Part shown: piece by piece, positions 29,897 to 43,365 of the stretch
How the letters are laid out: every line of letters starts with the position of its first letter
How positions within the stretch are numbered: the stretch's first letter is position 1
Source: Labrenzia sp. PHM005
GTDB taxonomy: Bacteria; Pseudomonadota; Alphaproteobacteria; Rhizobiales; Stappiaceae
Direction: 5' to 3'
Length of the DNA: 64,000 nt
NCBI RefSeq assembly: GCF_006517275.1
Contig: NZ_CP041191.1
Location: forward strand, 2,785,001-2,849,000
Notes under the pieces: model-generated
Told to the model about the DNA's origin: nothing
Databases searched by the model: none
What the model saw: the letters and a program-made list of their open reading frames with translations, nothing else
Position numbers and translations under genes: made by a program

Positions 29897-30841
29897 ATGA
29901 CCGCATATGTAGACCGACAGACAACGCTCGCCGACCAGGTGACGCTGACAGGTATCGGTGTTCATTCCGGTAAACCCGCCTCGATTACGTTGCTACCGGC
30001 CGAAGCTTGCGTGGGGATTGTGTTCTCCCGCACCGACAATGATGATTCACTCGAAGTTCCAGCCCTTTGGGACAAGGTTTCTGCAACAGCGCTTTGTACC
30101 GTTCTTGGTGATCCATCCAAGGACGGTATTTCAACTGTAGAGCACCTGATGGCTGCGCTTTTCGGCATGGGGATCGACAATGTGATTGTCGAGATCGATG
30201 GTCCGGAAATGCCGATCATGGATGGCTCCAGCCATGCGTTTGTTGAAGCAATTGAGCAGGTCGGCCTGAAGAAACTCGATCGCGGCCGCCGTTATCTAAA
30301 AGTCAAAAAGACTGTTCGTGTCGACAATGGCAGCGCCTGGTGTGAGCTGCACCCTTACGACGGCACGAAATTTGATATCACCATCGACTTCGATACCCCT
30401 GCCATTGGCCGCCAGGAATTTGTCTCGGACATGACACCGGACATATTCCGCACTGAGCTGTGCCGTGCGCGGACATTTGGTAATGTCAAAGATGTCGAGC
30501 AACTCTGGAAAATGGGTTTTGCTCTGGGGTCATCCTTGGAAAACTCTGTCGCGATTTCCGATGACAAGGTTCTCAATCCGGAAGGCACCCGCTGGCCGGA
30601 TGAATTTGCCCGCCACAAAGCGTTGGACGCTGTTGGCGATCTGGCACTGGCCGGTCTGCCGATCTTGGGGCTCTATCGCTCCTTCAAGGGCGGCCATAAA
30701 ATGAACCATTCCATCCTGGTCAAATTGTTCGAAGATCCGTCTTCTTTTGAAGTTGTCGAATCTCCTGCATTCCGTCAGGTAGGTCAGGTCGACAATGGTG
30801 GACTGGCAGCAGCTGCTGTGTTCGGCCCGGATGTTTCCTGA
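29897..30841 (+). CDS. lpxC: UDP-3-O-acyl-N-acetylglucosamine deacetylase LpxC
   Basis: A 314-residue zinc enzyme catalysing the committed step of lipid A synthesis. QTTLADQVTLTGIGVHSGKPASITLLPA is the typical start. Zinc ligands are seen in VEHLMAALFGMGIDN (His) and in GLPILGLYRSFKGGHKMNHSI (KGGHxMN, His) with the upstream HKALDAVGDLALAG (Asp). FDTPAIGRQEF is also conserved. GGAAGGGTAGGGG provides the ribosome-binding site. It lies after ftsZ, as in many Proteobacteria, but has its own upstream region of about 195 bases. Confidence 0.97.
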   Translation: MTAYVDRQTTLADQVTLTGIGVHSGKPASITLLPAEACVGIVFSRTDNDDSLEVPALWDKVSATALCTVLGDPSKDGISTVEHLMAALFGMGIDNVIVEIDGPEMPIMDGSSHAFVEAIEQVGLKKLDRGRRYLKVKKTVRVDNGSAWCELHPYDGTKFDITIDFDTPAIGRQEFVSDMTPDIFRTELCRARTFGNVKDVEQLWKMGFALGSSLENSVAISDDKVLNPEGTRWPDEFARHKALDAVGDLALAGLPILGLYRSFKGGHKMNHSILVKLFEDPSSFEVVESPAFRQVGQVDNGGLAAAAVFGPDVS

Positions 30842-31069
30842 GTAGTGACCTCTGACTTAGCGGCGCATCAATCAACTAAATACAGCCGTTCCCCGCAATT
30901 CCCGTGCCTTGCCACAAAAAAGCTCAAAAAATCCGGCAGATCGCGTCTAGAAAAGCGTGACTGGGGCGGGTTGTTTCCGTTAAACACTCGTGTTGTTCGA
31001 TTGAGGAATTTCCGCCTTTTATAAGTGCGGTGTGGAATTGGGCTGACAGTGCAGCCCGGGAGATAGGGT

Positions 31070-31933
31070 GTGAACGGAAGACATTACGGCTTTGCAGGGT
31101 GGGCAATTCCACATCTCAAGAGCATTTTCGCCCTTGCAGTTCTTGCAACGCCTTTGGCTTTGTCGGCATGCAGTGGCAAAGAAGAACTGGATGAGCTTGC
31201 GCTCAATGACACGCCGGCGGAAGTTCTGTTCAACGAGGGCCTCGCCTTGCGCGCTCAAGGCAAGTTCAGGGATTCCACGACCAAATTCGAAGAGCTCGAC
31301 AAGCTTTATCCGTATTCGGAGTATTCTAAGAAGTCGCTGGTGAACCTCGCCTATCTGAATTACACGCGTGGCAAATACACCGAAACGGTGACGACGGCGA
31401 ACCGGTTTGTGACGCTTTATCCTGGCGATGAAGATTCGGCCTATATGCTCTATCTCGTTGGGCAGAGTTATTATCACCAGATGCCAGACATCACCCGCGA
31501 TCAAGCCACCACTGAGCGTGCTGCGTCCGCGTTTAGCGAATTGATCCAGCGTTTTCCGGAATCTGAATATGTGCCCGACGCGGAGCGCAAGCTTCTCATC
31601 GTGCAAGATCAGCTTGGCGGCAAGGAAATGCAGGTCGGCCGGTTTTACTTGAAGAAACGGAACTATGTAGCCGGTATCAATCGGTTCAAGACCGTGGTGA
31701 CCAGCTATCAGACGACGCGCCATGTTGAAGAAGCCCTGTTCCGCCTTACCGAAGCTTATTATGCGCTTGGTGTGATCAGCGAAGCGCAAACAGCGGCAGC
31801 TGTCCTCGGCCATAACTTTCCGGATACACAATGGTACAAGGATGCCTATTCGCTTCTGAACAAGGGCGGATATTCACCGTCTGAAGACAGTGGCAGCTGG
31901 ATTAGCCGCGCATTCAGGGGTATCAAGCTTTAG
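31070..31933 (+). CDS. bamD: Outer-membrane assembly lipoprotein BamD
   Basis: A 287-residue lipoprotein of the BAM complex that folds outer-membrane beta-barrels. The GTG start gives a signal peptide ending in the lipobox LSAC, with the acylated Cys at about residue 34. Five TPR-like units follow (for example PAEVLFNEGLALRAQGKF and AFSELIQRFPESEYVPDAERK), the family architecture. Its place between lpxC and recN is common in alphaproteobacteria. Confidence 0.93.
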   Translation: MNGRHYGFAGWAIPHLKSIFALAVLATPLALSACSGKEELDELALNDTPAEVLFNEGLALRAQGKFRDSTTKFEELDKLYPYSEYSKKSLVNLAYLNYTRGKYTETVTTANRFVTLYPGDEDSAYMLYLVGQSYYHQMPDITRDQATTERAASAFSELIQRFPESEYVPDAERKLLIVQDQLGGKEMQVGRFYLKKRNYVAGINRFKTVVTSYQTTRHVEEALFRLTEAYYALGVISEAQTAAAVLGHNFPDTQWYKDAYSLLNKGGYSPSEDSGSWISRAFRGIKL

Positions 31934-31998
31934 ACCGACTCAGCCTGGCATGTGTATGACTTGCTGGGCCGTGCCGAACTCTAAGGAGCATCCCGTCC

Positions 31999-35846
<3,848 letters not shown>

Positions 35847-36179
35847 ACCAGGTTATTCTGCAAGGACGGGTGCCATCATGGCCTGAAACTGACCGTATCG
35901 GGGCTGGGAACCAGTTTCAGTTCCGGTCTGTTAATTGTCACGAATCACGATGTAATTTGTCCTTGATGCCGTCGGGGTATGGTTACAATTAAGTCCGATT
36001 TTTTCCTTACCCGTATTTCTGTCAATAGGGCTGGTAACAGGTTTTCTACCAGCAATTGTTTCTGTTGATTTTTGGCTTACTCAGCGTCGTAAAATGTCAA
36101 GTTAACGCCTTCCGTTAAGTTTTACGCAATCTCCCCTACGTCATGTTCGAGAAAATTTTTGCTCAACGGGGCCAGTGAA
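35847..36179. other. Intergenic region with a long inverted repeat
   Basis: CTGAAACTG at 35883-35891 and CAGTTTCAG at 35912-35920 form a perfect 9-base inverted repeat with a 20-base loop, 37 bases after the ligA stop. There is no T-tract, so it is a poor intrinsic terminator. The remaining AT-richer sequence presumably carries the promoter of the chemoreceptor. No gene was recognised. Confidence 0.5.
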
Positions 36180-38237
36180 ATGAAGCGGATAAAAGTACAG
36201 ATTGCGCTCCTGGCGCTTATACCCATGATCGCGGTCGCGGGGTTTGCGACCCTTGCGGTGGTGGAAAAAGCGATTGAGTTGTCACACCACGAATTCATGC
36301 GGCCGCTGACACGCATTGCAGAAGATGCCGGCAATGTTGTGCATGAGATGCAAAAAGAGCGTGGAATGACAGTTGGCTGGATCAAAGCCGGTCATCCATC
36401 GGATGGAATTGCAAAACTCGACAAACAGCGGTCCCTGACCGATGCGGCGATCAAGATCTTTGACGATCATTTAGCGGCCGCTGATCTGAGCGATAAACAT
36501 CTACAGGAAGAGCTTCAGCACGTTGCTGATGACGTGCATCAGATTACAGATGTGCGCGCTGCGATCGACAGCAAAAAGTATGGCATCAAAGAAACCGTCA
36601 AAAAATACACTCACGAAATCAACAGTCTGATTCATTTGGTTGGGATTGCGGTTGAGGCCAGCCCGTCGCAAGAGATCACTTCTGAACTTCTGCCATATCT
36701 TGCCCTAGTCGAAGCCAAGGAATCCGGTGGTTTGGAGCGGGCTCATGGCGCGGCCATGCTGGCTCACTTCAACAAAACCGGTGAAGTCGACCACAAGACC
36801 TTCCTAAATTTCATCATCATGGAAGGTGGCGAAGTTGCCTTCTTGAAAGAGTTCCAGGCAGTCGCCCTGAAAGACCAAAAGGAAATGTTCCAGGATATGG
36901 TCTCCGGCCCAGACGTCGATAAGGTCAACGAATGGCGCAAGGTGATGCAAGATCTGCCGCTAACCAAAGACGCCAAAGGAATAACTGGGCCGCAATGGTT
37001 TGCGACAGCCACAAGCCGCCTGGACAAGATCAAAGCTTTGTCAGACGAACTGATCCACCGGGCCGAATATGCGGCAGATCGCGATACCGCAACATTGCAA
37101 GGCCATATCTTTTGGATCAGCCTTTCCGGGATCGTCATTTTCTTCGGTGTTGGCATTTTCGCAGTTCTCCAGGTTCGGAAGATTTCCGGAACTCTGAAGA
37201 GACAGAGTGAATCCATCTCCGGCCTGGCGGAGGGCGATCTTGAATCCGAGATCCCGTACCAGGACCGCCCGGATGAAATCGGAGATATTGCCAAGGCTTC
37301 AGAAGTTTTCCGGACCAAGCTGATCCGCCAGAAGGAACTTGAGGAAGAAGCAGAAATCGGCCGTGCTCAGCGCCGCAAACGCAGTGCGCATTTGGAAGGC
37401 GCTATTCGGGAGTTCCAGACAAGCGTTGAAGCAATTCAGCACCAGCTGGAAGATGAATCGAATGGCATGAGCCAAACAGCGGGCAGTATGGTTCAAATCG
37501 CCAAACACGCTTCGGAAAGTGCCGGAGCGGCGAATGCGGCGACCGAGGAAGCCACGACAAATGTCCAGACGGTTGCTTCTGCGGCAGCTGAGCTGTCTGC
37601 GTCCATCAGCGAAATCTCCCGTCAGGCCAACACAGCGATGGAGATCTCCGAGACAGCGTCCACGACCGCTATTGCTGCTGATCAAGATGTTTCGATCCTG
37701 GCGGAAACTGCCGATAAAATTGGTGAAGTGGTCGAAATCATCCGGGCGATTGCCGAACAAACTAATCTTTTGGCCCTGAACGCCACGATTGAAGCGGCCC
37801 GTGCCGGCGAAGCCGGTAAAGGGTTCGCAGTTGTGGCAGCGGAAGTGAAGGAACTGTCGACACAAACCGCCAAAGCAACGGATGAAATTGCCAGCCAGAT
37901 CACCGGCGTCCAAGGGTCAACCCAGAAGTCGGTGGCGGCGATCCGCTCGATTGTCGAGCAGATCGGCCAAGTGCAGTCCGTGACAAGCACGATTGCAGCT
38001 TCAGTCGAAGAGCAAAATATTGCGACGGGTGAAATCACCCAGAGCATAACGTTGGCTTCTGACGGGGCTTCTGCTGCTGCATCCAATGTGGCCGGCGTAT
38101 CAGGCTCGATTGATCAGACACGGGAACAATCCGAAACCATGAGCCAGTCTGCCGATCAGCTCGGCAAAGTTGCCTCGGATCTTTCAGGAGCTGTCAGTCA
38201 CTTCCTCGACCAGGTCCGGGACGAAGAGGCCGCTTAA
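36180..38237 (+). CDS. Methyl-accepting chemotaxis protein with NIT sensor domain
   Basis: A 685-residue transmembrane chemoreceptor. TM1 is at about 5-28. The periplasmic domain contains [19 protein letters not shown], the hallmark of NIT (nitrate/nitrite-sensing) domains, and later [30 protein letters not shown]2 lies at about 308-330. A HAMP domain follows ([28 protein letters not shown]), then the signalling hairpin with the tip [23 protein letters not shown]. The ligand is unproven; nitrate is inferred from domain type only. The start at 36180 places TM1 at the N-terminus; a TTG at 36159 is possible. Confidence 0.92.
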   Translation: MKRIKVQIALLALIPMIAVAGFATLAVVEKAIELSHHEFMRPLTRIAEDAGNVVHEMQKERGMTVGWIKAGHPSDGIAKLDKQRSLTDAAIKIFDDHLAAADLSDKHLQEELQHVADDVHQITDVRAAIDSKKYGIKETVKKYTHEINSLIHLVGIAVEASPSQEITSELLPYLALVEAKESGGLERAHGAAMLAHFNKTGEVDHKTFLNFIIMEGGEVAFLKEFQAVALKDQKEMFQDMVSGPDVDKVNEWRKVMQDLPLTKDAKGITGPQWFATATSRLDKIKALSDELIHRAEYAADRDTATLQGHIFWISLSGIVIFFGVGIFAVLQVRKISGTLKRQSESISGLAEGDLESEIPYQDRPDEIGDIAKASEVFRTKLIRQKELEEEAEIGRAQRRKRSAHLEGAIREFQTSVEAIQHQLEDESNGMSQTAGSMVQIAKHASESAGAANAATEEATTNVQTVASAAAELSASISEISRQANTAMEISETASTTAIAADQDVSILAETADKIGEVVEIIRAIAEQTNLLALNATIEAARAGEAGKGFAVVAAEVKELSTQTAKATDEIASQITGVQGSTQKSVAAIRSIVEQIGQVQSVTSTIAASVEEQNIATGEITQSITLASDGASAAASNVAGVSGSIDQTREQSETMSQSADQLGKVASDLSGAVSHFLDQVRDEEAA

Positions 38238-38260
38238 AGCGCGTTACAGTTAAGAACCGA

Positions 38261-38285
38261 TTGGGGAGGCTAAACGCCTCCCCAA
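38261..38285. terminator. Hairpin between convergent genes
   Basis: TTGGGGAGGC at 38261-38270 pairs perfectly with GCCTCCCCAA at 38276-38285 around TAAAC. The T-tracts on either side are weak, so it is a likely but not certain bidirectional terminator for the chemoreceptor and the leftward hydrolase gene. Confidence 0.65.
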
Positions 38286-38314
38286 ATTGTATTGGCGTCG
38301 CATTTTAGGAAACC

Positions 38315-40375
38315 CTACTGCCCCGAGTGGGTGTGGCTTTTCTGCAATGCAGATGATTTGTGTTCTGGCCGGATATGGTCACGAACGGGAGCCATCGGTT
38401 TCAGTGTTCTGTTCGCAATCTCCGAATAGGTCACAAGCTTGAACGGATCTGTGAATTGAGCCTTACCGCGTAGCCGATCGGCGGCGTCATTCCGTACTTC
38501 GATCAGGTCGGGGGAGGGGCCGTAGCGGGCTTCAGCCGCATTAGCGAACTTAAAGGCAAGTTCCAGATCACCGTTGCCGATCATGCGACTAATCACGGCC
38601 GCTGCCTCCGATGGACTTAAGTTCAAATATAGGTCCAGCATCCGGCCATATTCGACCTGGGTGAGTGTATCCAAACCTGCCGGATCCTTTCCGGTCCGCT
38701 CTTCCTGCCAGATGCCCGTGAGGTTGTCGGCTATTCTCTCGATCAGATGATCCCTGGCAGCAATATAGCCAAGGTAGGCTTCGGGATGCCGAGAAAAGCC
38801 AGGCGGGATCAGGTTCAGCCGTTTGACGTCGTTCGCGCTATAGCCGTTTTCAACATGTCGTTGGGTTGCCTCCAAAAGCCATTCATATGCGTCTAGGAAG
38901 GCGGGAAGGCTGTCTTGTGTATACATCAATGACAAAGGGCGATGGCCATGCAGGACGTGATCGGCTCCGGTTGAGATGATCGCTTCCATCGTTTCTGCGG
39001 TCTCGTGAACAAGCCCTTCTTCCACCCAGGGTTCACCGTAATAGGGCATCAGGACATCGCCAACAAAAACGGTCGACATGTCCGGGAAGTGGACGAGAAG
39101 GGAATCTTCGGTTTCACCGCCGGCCTGCGGAACAAGGACGATTGGCGACCCTCCGACTTCAATATGCTGGTTGACCTTGACCGGGACGTCCGGTTGATAG
39201 TCTGCGACCAAACCGTTGTGGAAAGCCGCACCGCGGAAGAATGTGTAACTGTGTCCGCGCTTCACTCTTTCGACCGTTTCGTGAAAGTCGGATTGACCAT
39301 AAATCTTCAGGTCCGGATTGTGCGCCACGAGATAGTGAACGCCGCCTATATGATCCCAATGCGCGTGGGTAATAATCAGCGTGCCCACCTCGGGAAGGTC
39401 TGGGTATTTTTCAAGGAGAAAAGTGTGCGCATCTTTGAGGCGCTCAGGGGTAGTTCCGGCGTCCACTGCAATCAATTGCGATCCGTCCTTGGAAAGGACA
39501 AAATAGACATCTGAAAATCCGAAGCCAAAGAGCGCGAAAATCCTGCCAGGAACGATTTCCTCTAACCTCGGATAGGCAGACATCTGGCTTCCATTTTGTT
39601 CTTCGACCGTGAACCAGTTCATGAACAAGGTGTCGGACGCGTCCGCCTCAAATCCGCTCATGTCTCTGAATTTTTGCGCCAGGCCCGGGTCGCCATTGCG
39701 TTGATGGAGCTCTGATAAGTGGCGATATACTTCGCGATACATACCGGGCAAAGGTTCTAACTCCGGCCGCCCAGCCAGCCAGGTGAGGTGGGCAAGCGCA
39801 TCGTCGAACCGGAAAAAGAAACCCGGAACACGTGTGTAGATGATGCCTGCGGACCAGTGAACAAGTGGATCTCGCGCCCCTGTAAGAGCGAGTGCCTCAT
39901 CCAGCAGGTCGAATGTGTCCCAGACCCAGCCGATCCGCCTGTGCAACGGGACCGAATCTGCATGGGTTGCTCTTAAGATTGCGAGTGCTGCCAGATGTTG
40001 AGCGCGGAAAACCTCATCCAGATCGTTGCTATATCGGTCTAGGTAGCGCTCAAAAAAGTCGATCCCGTAGGCTTGCTGGTTGGCGTTGATGTAGGCGTTG
40101 ATCAGCAAGAAGACATTACGGATGTCGTCATTGCGGCCATAAGACAAGATAGTTTCATAGTAGAGAATATCGGAATGGAAACTCCGGTCTGGATCGTCGG
40201 GACCGAGGGTCTCAAAACCCTTGGCTGGCGCCATGACTTCTATATGAGCGTGATTTTTGATTTGTTCTGCTGTCGTAGAATTGCTGATACTCTCAATTGC
40301 CAGGGCGGGCCCGCTAGCGATAGCCAGTGCGAGAAGTCCGGCTGTCAAAGTCTGCGTTGCCATAGGCTGTCTCAT
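38315..40375 (-). CDS. Alkylsulfatase-like metallo-beta-lactamase-fold hydrolase, exported
   Basis: A 686-residue protein. MATQTLTAGLLALAIASGPALA (from the second Met, codon 5) is a signal peptide with an ALA cleavage site. A helical/TPR-like region precedes the metal-binding domain, whose signature is ITHAHWDHIGGVHYL (HxHxDH, about residue 340). GETEDSLLVHFP, VFVGDVLMPYYGEPW (Asp) and HVLHGHRPLSL (His) supply further ligands. A C-terminal dimerisation-like helical region follows. The layout resembles SdsA1/BDS1 alkylsulfatases, but the order of the helical and MBL parts differs enough that the substrate is open. It is preceded by a MarR gene and shares its operator. Confidence 0.8.
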   Translation of the reverse strand: MRQPMATQTLTAGLLALAIASGPALAIESISNSTTAEQIKNHAHIEVMAPAKGFETLGPDDPDRSFHSDILYYETILSYGRNDDIRNVFLLINAYINANQQAYGIDFFERYLDRYSNDLDEVFRAQHLAALAILRATHADSVPLHRRIGWVWDTFDLLDEALALTGARDPLVHWSAGIIYTRVPGFFFRFDDALAHLTWLAGRPELEPLPGMYREVYRHLSELHQRNGDPGLAQKFRDMSGFEADASDTLFMNWFTVEEQNGSQMSAYPRLEEIVPGRIFALFGFGFSDVYFVLSKDGSQLIAVDAGTTPERLKDAHTFLLEKYPDLPEVGTLIITHAHWDHIGGVHYLVAHNPDLKIYGQSDFHETVERVKRGHSYTFFRGAAFHNGLVADYQPDVPVKVNQHIEVGGSPIVLVPQAGGETEDSLLVHFPDMSTVFVGDVLMPYYGEPWVEEGLVHETAETMEAIISTGADHVLHGHRPLSLMYTQDSLPAFLDAYEWLLEATQRHVENGYSANDVKRLNLIPPGFSRHPEAYLGYIAARDHLIERIADNLTGIWQEERTGKDPAGLDTLTQVEYGRMLDLYLNLSPSEAAAVISRMIGNGDLELAFKFANAAEARYGPSPDLIEVRNDAADRLRGKAQFTDPFKLVTYSEIANRTLKPMAPVRDHIRPEHKSSALQKSHTHSGQ

Positions 40376-40395
40376 AGCTTTTTACTCCGTTGAGT

Positions 40396-40407
40396 GTAGA
40401 TACACGT
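40396..40407. promoter_or_regulatory. Palindromic operator before the exported hydrolase gene
   Basis: GTGTAGATACAC at 40396-40407 (read GTGTATCTACAC on the minus strand) lies 21 bases upstream of the hydrolase start. The same 12-base core occurs before the MarR gene, so it is a probable MarR operator. Confidence 0.65.
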
Positions 40408-40419
40408 TTCTGCGAAAAA

Positions 40420-40845
40420 TTAGGGCCGAATGCGATCTGCCAAAGTGTTGAGCTGGTCGAGAAGGTGTGGCCAAACACCCGGGCCCAATCGCTCCAGAAA
40501 TGCGGCATGGGCGGCTTCCCAGGCGGGGTATGTCAGTTCCAGGATGTTTTCACCGTCCGCTGTGAGGCTGATCAAACGGACGCGGGCGTCGTCTCCTTTG
40601 GAGGTCGCAACCAGTCCTTGGGTTTGGAGGATTTTTAAGTTTCTTGTCAGAGTCGTCCGATCCATCTCCAGAAAATCTGCAAGCGGCGTGAGTGCAGTTG
40701 GTCCCATTTTTTCGAGTGCAGCTAGAAGAATGAATTGAGAGGTCGTGTGCCCAGATACTGCCAGGCGTTGGTCATAGAATTGCCCTACAAGGCGGGCGAT
40801 CCGCCGGATATTCATGAAGCCGCATGTGGTGACGTCGGTTGACAT
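40420..40845 (-). CDS. MarR-family transcriptional regulator
   Basis: A 141-residue winged-helix protein. The wHTH is seen as ALTPLADFLEMDRTTLTRNLKILQTQGLV (about 55-83) followed by the wing KGDDARVRLISLTADGENIL. Family members act as dimers that release DNA on binding small phenolic or other hydrophobic ligands. It lies directly upstream of the exported hydrolase gene on the same strand, and both carry the same palindrome in their leaders, so it probably represses itself and the hydrolase. A detergent or alkyl-sulfate-like inducer is a guess. Confidence 0.88.
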   Translation of the reverse strand: MSTDVTTCGFMNIRRIARLVGQFYDQRLAVSGHTTSQFILLAALEKMGPTALTPLADFLEMDRTTLTRNLKILQTQGLVATSKGDDARVRLISLTADGENILELTYPAWEAAHAAFLERLGPGVWPHLLDQLNTLADRIRP

Positions 40846-41252
40846 ACTGGATCTCCTGCTGGCAACTTAAATAATGTGTATCTACACATATTCAAGGCCA
40901 AGTGCTACGAATTATGGTTGAGACCAGTTATTGCTGAGGGGCAATTGAACGGCGTGTCTGAAGGCAATGCGCCGTCGATAAATGCGCGTCACCATTCAAG
41001 TTTAAGTGGCGTGGCGTGGATTTTCGTGTCACTATTTTCGAACAAACGGTCAAAATATAAGGCCGAGCCTGATTTGGTGGGGAAGGGTGAACTGCAAGCG
41101 GCGCTGACGCACGCCAACGCAAAGTGGTTCATTAGATAAGCTCAATTCCCACTCGTCAGAAACTAAAAAGATCTGTGCTGTGATCCGTCCAGAAATGGAG
41201 GATGTGCCCCTCAACAGACCTATAAGCGCCCGACAATAAGAGGAGACCAGCC
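40846..41252. other. Intergenic region between the MarR gene and cpdB
   Basis: A 407-base stretch separates divergent genes. It contains the MarR operator at 40874-40889 and, at its right end, the ribosome-binding site AAGAGGAG of cpdB. An 87-codon frame (40876-41139) starts inside the operator and has no recognisable motif. Nothing else was identified. Confidence 0.5.
40874..40889. promoter_or_regulatory. Palindromic operator before the MarR gene
   Basis: ATGTGTATCTACACAT at 40874-40889 is a 16-base palindrome apart from its two central bases. It lies 29 bases upstream of the MarR ATG, where it could block transcription, and its core matches the site before the hydrolase gene. Confidence 0.7.
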
Positions 41253-43232
41253 ATGTCAAACATTCTCAAAAGTTCCGTATCCCGAAGAACGCTGCTCGGG
41301 GGCATGGCTGCCACCGGTTTTGTTGCCGCCATGCATCCCTATTCGCTGCTGGCCAAGGAAAACACGGCGCATTTGCGGCTGATGGAGACGACAGATCTCC
41401 ATGTTCATGTGCTGCCTTACGACTATTATGGTGATCGGCCAGTCGATACCGCTGGTCTCGCCCGGACCGCGAGCCTGATCCGCGGCATTCGCGACGAAGC
41501 CACCAACTCCGTTCTGGTCGACAACGGCGATTTTCTGCAGGGCAACCCGATGGGCGATTTCATTGCCTATGAGCGCGGCCTGAAGGAAGGGGACATCCAT
41601 CCGGTGCTCAAGGGCATGAATGTACTGGGCTATGATGCCGGCACGCTTGGCAATCACGAATTCAATTACGGGCTCGATTTCCTGACCAAAGCGCTGGCAG
41701 GCGCCAATTTCCCAATTGTTTGTGCGAACGTTGCCCATGGCGCTCTGGCATCGAACCCGCGCGACGACAAGCTGATGCTGAAGCCCTATGTCATTGTCGA
41801 AAAAACGGTAATGGACGGTGCGGGCACCAGCCATCCAATCAAGATCGGCTTCATCGGCTTTGTGCCGCCGCAAATCATGAACTGGGACCGCAGGCACCTG
41901 GACGGCAAGGTCAATGCGAGGGATATCGTGAGTTCCGCAAAGGCCTTCGTTCCGGAAATGCGCGAACAAGGCTGCGACATCGTTGTGGCCTTGTCGCATT
42001 CCGGCATTGATGGCGGCAGCTACACTGACGGCATGGAAAACGCCTCGCTGCATCTGGCAGCCGTTGACGGCATCGATGCGGTCTTCACCGGTCACCACCA
42101 CCTGGTGTTCCCGGGCCCGGCCTATGAAGGCATTCCGGAAGTCGATAGCGAAAAAGGCACGCTCTTCGGCAAACCGGCCGCGATGGGCGGGTTCTGGGGC
42201 TCGCATCTGGGCGTGATCGATCTGATGCTGGAGCGCGAAGGGGCCGGCTGGCGTGTGGCCAACTTCACCACAGAAGCGCGGTCGATCTACAAGAAGGACG
42301 GCCGCAAGAAAATCCCGCTGACTGAGAGCCAGCAGGACGTTATCGATTCTGTGAAGGAAGAGCACGAGGCAACGCTTGCCTATGTGCGCCGCGCGGTCGG
42401 TAAGACCTCGGCGCCACTGCACTCCTATTTTGCACTTGTGGCCGATGACCCCAGCGTTCAGATCGTCTCCAAGTCGCAGCTCTGGTATGTCGGTGAAATG
42501 CTGAAGGGCACGGAATGGGAAGGCCTGCCGATCCTGTCGGCAGCAGCGCCCTTCAAGGCCGGCGGACGGGGTGGTCCGGACTATTACACCGATGTTCCGG
42601 TCGGCGATGTGGCGATCAAGAATGTCGCCGATCTTTACCTCTATCCGAACACCGCAAGGGCCGTTGCCATCACTGGCGCGACAGTCAAAGAATGGTTGGA
42701 GCGGTCAGCGGGCATCTTCCAGCAGATCGAACCAGGCAAACCCGATCAGATGCTGCTTGATCCGCAGTTCCCGAGCTACAACTTCGACATCATTGACGGG
42801 GTCACCTATCAGATCGATCTCAGCCAGCCGTCGAAATACGGCCCGAAAGGCGAGCTGATCAATCCAGATGCCAGCCGCATTGTGGATCTTCAGTTTAACG
42901 GTGCTCCGATTGATCCGGAGGCGAAGTTTGTGGTTGCCACCAACAATTACCGCGCTGGCGGCGGCGGCAACTTCCCGGGCGTTGATGACAGTGTTGTCAT
43001 TCTGGTGGCGCCGGATACCAACCGGGACGTTCTGGTGCGCTACATCGTTCAGGAAGGCACCATCAATCCCTCCGCCGATGCCAATTGGACCTTTAAAGCC
43101 ATGCCGGGCACCAGTGTTTTGTTCGACACAGGGCCGGGTGGCAAGGAGCACGCGGCCTCTGTTGAGGGCGTTGCGATTGAACCGGCCGGTGACGGCGCCG
43201 ACGGCTTCGCCCGCTACCGCATCACGCTTTAA
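41253..43232 (+). CDS. cpdB: 2',3'-cyclic-nucleotide 2'-phosphodiesterase / 3'-nucleotidase, periplasmic
   Basis: A 659-residue bifunctional nucleotide-scavenging enzyme. SRRTLLGG at about residue 9 and the following hydrophobic stretch make a Tat-type signal. Metal and catalytic motifs of the calcineurin-like domain are METTDLHVHVLPYDY, VDNGDFLQGNP, TLGNHEFNYGLDF and TGHHHLVFPG. The C-terminal 5'-nucleotidase domain includes NTARAVAITGATVKEWLERS and NNYRAGGGGNFPG. The length matches CpdB (about 650). It stands alone, with its own terminator. Confidence 0.94.
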   Translation: MSNILKSSVSRRTLLGGMAATGFVAAMHPYSLLAKENTAHLRLMETTDLHVHVLPYDYYGDRPVDTAGLARTASLIRGIRDEATNSVLVDNGDFLQGNPMGDFIAYERGLKEGDIHPVLKGMNVLGYDAGTLGNHEFNYGLDFLTKALAGANFPIVCANVAHGALASNPRDDKLMLKPYVIVEKTVMDGAGTSHPIKIGFIGFVPPQIMNWDRRHLDGKVNARDIVSSAKAFVPEMREQGCDIVVALSHSGIDGGSYTDGMENASLHLAAVDGIDAVFTGHHHLVFPGPAYEGIPEVDSEKGTLFGKPAAMGGFWGSHLGVIDLMLEREGAGWRVANFTTEARSIYKKDGRKKIPLTESQQDVIDSVKEEHEATLAYVRRAVGKTSAPLHSYFALVADDPSVQIVSKSQLWYVGEMLKGTEWEGLPILSAAAPFKAGGRGGPDYYTDVPVGDVAIKNVADLYLYPNTARAVAITGATVKEWLERSAGIFQQIEPGKPDQMLLDPQFPSYNFDIIDGVTYQIDLSQPSKYGPKGELINPDASRIVDLQFNGAPIDPEAKFVVATNNYRAGGGGNFPGVDDSVVILVAPDTNRDVLVRYIVQEGTINPSADANWTFKAMPGTSVLFDTGPGGKEHAASVEGVAIEPAGDGADGFARYRITL

Positions 43233-43247
43233 TTAGGAAAAACATCT

Positions 43248-43272
43248 GCCCCCGCCACTGGCGGGGGCTTTT
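43248..43272 (+). terminator. Rho-independent terminator after cpdB
   Basis: GCCCCCGCC at 43248-43256 pairs perfectly with GGCGGGGGC at 43260-43268 around ACT, followed by TTTT. It begins 16 bases after the cpdB stop. Confidence 0.9.
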
Positions 43273-43365
43273 GTCCCCACCATTTCCTTAGGTCCTGTCT
43301 CGCCAGCGCCGCATTTGTTGCTATATTGTTCTCCACAGCGCTTGAGACAACCGGACCAGTAAACC

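Noticed and set aside
40876..41139. 87-codon frame in the gap before cpdB
   Set aside because: It starts inside the probable MarR operator, has no ribosome-binding site and shows no motif.
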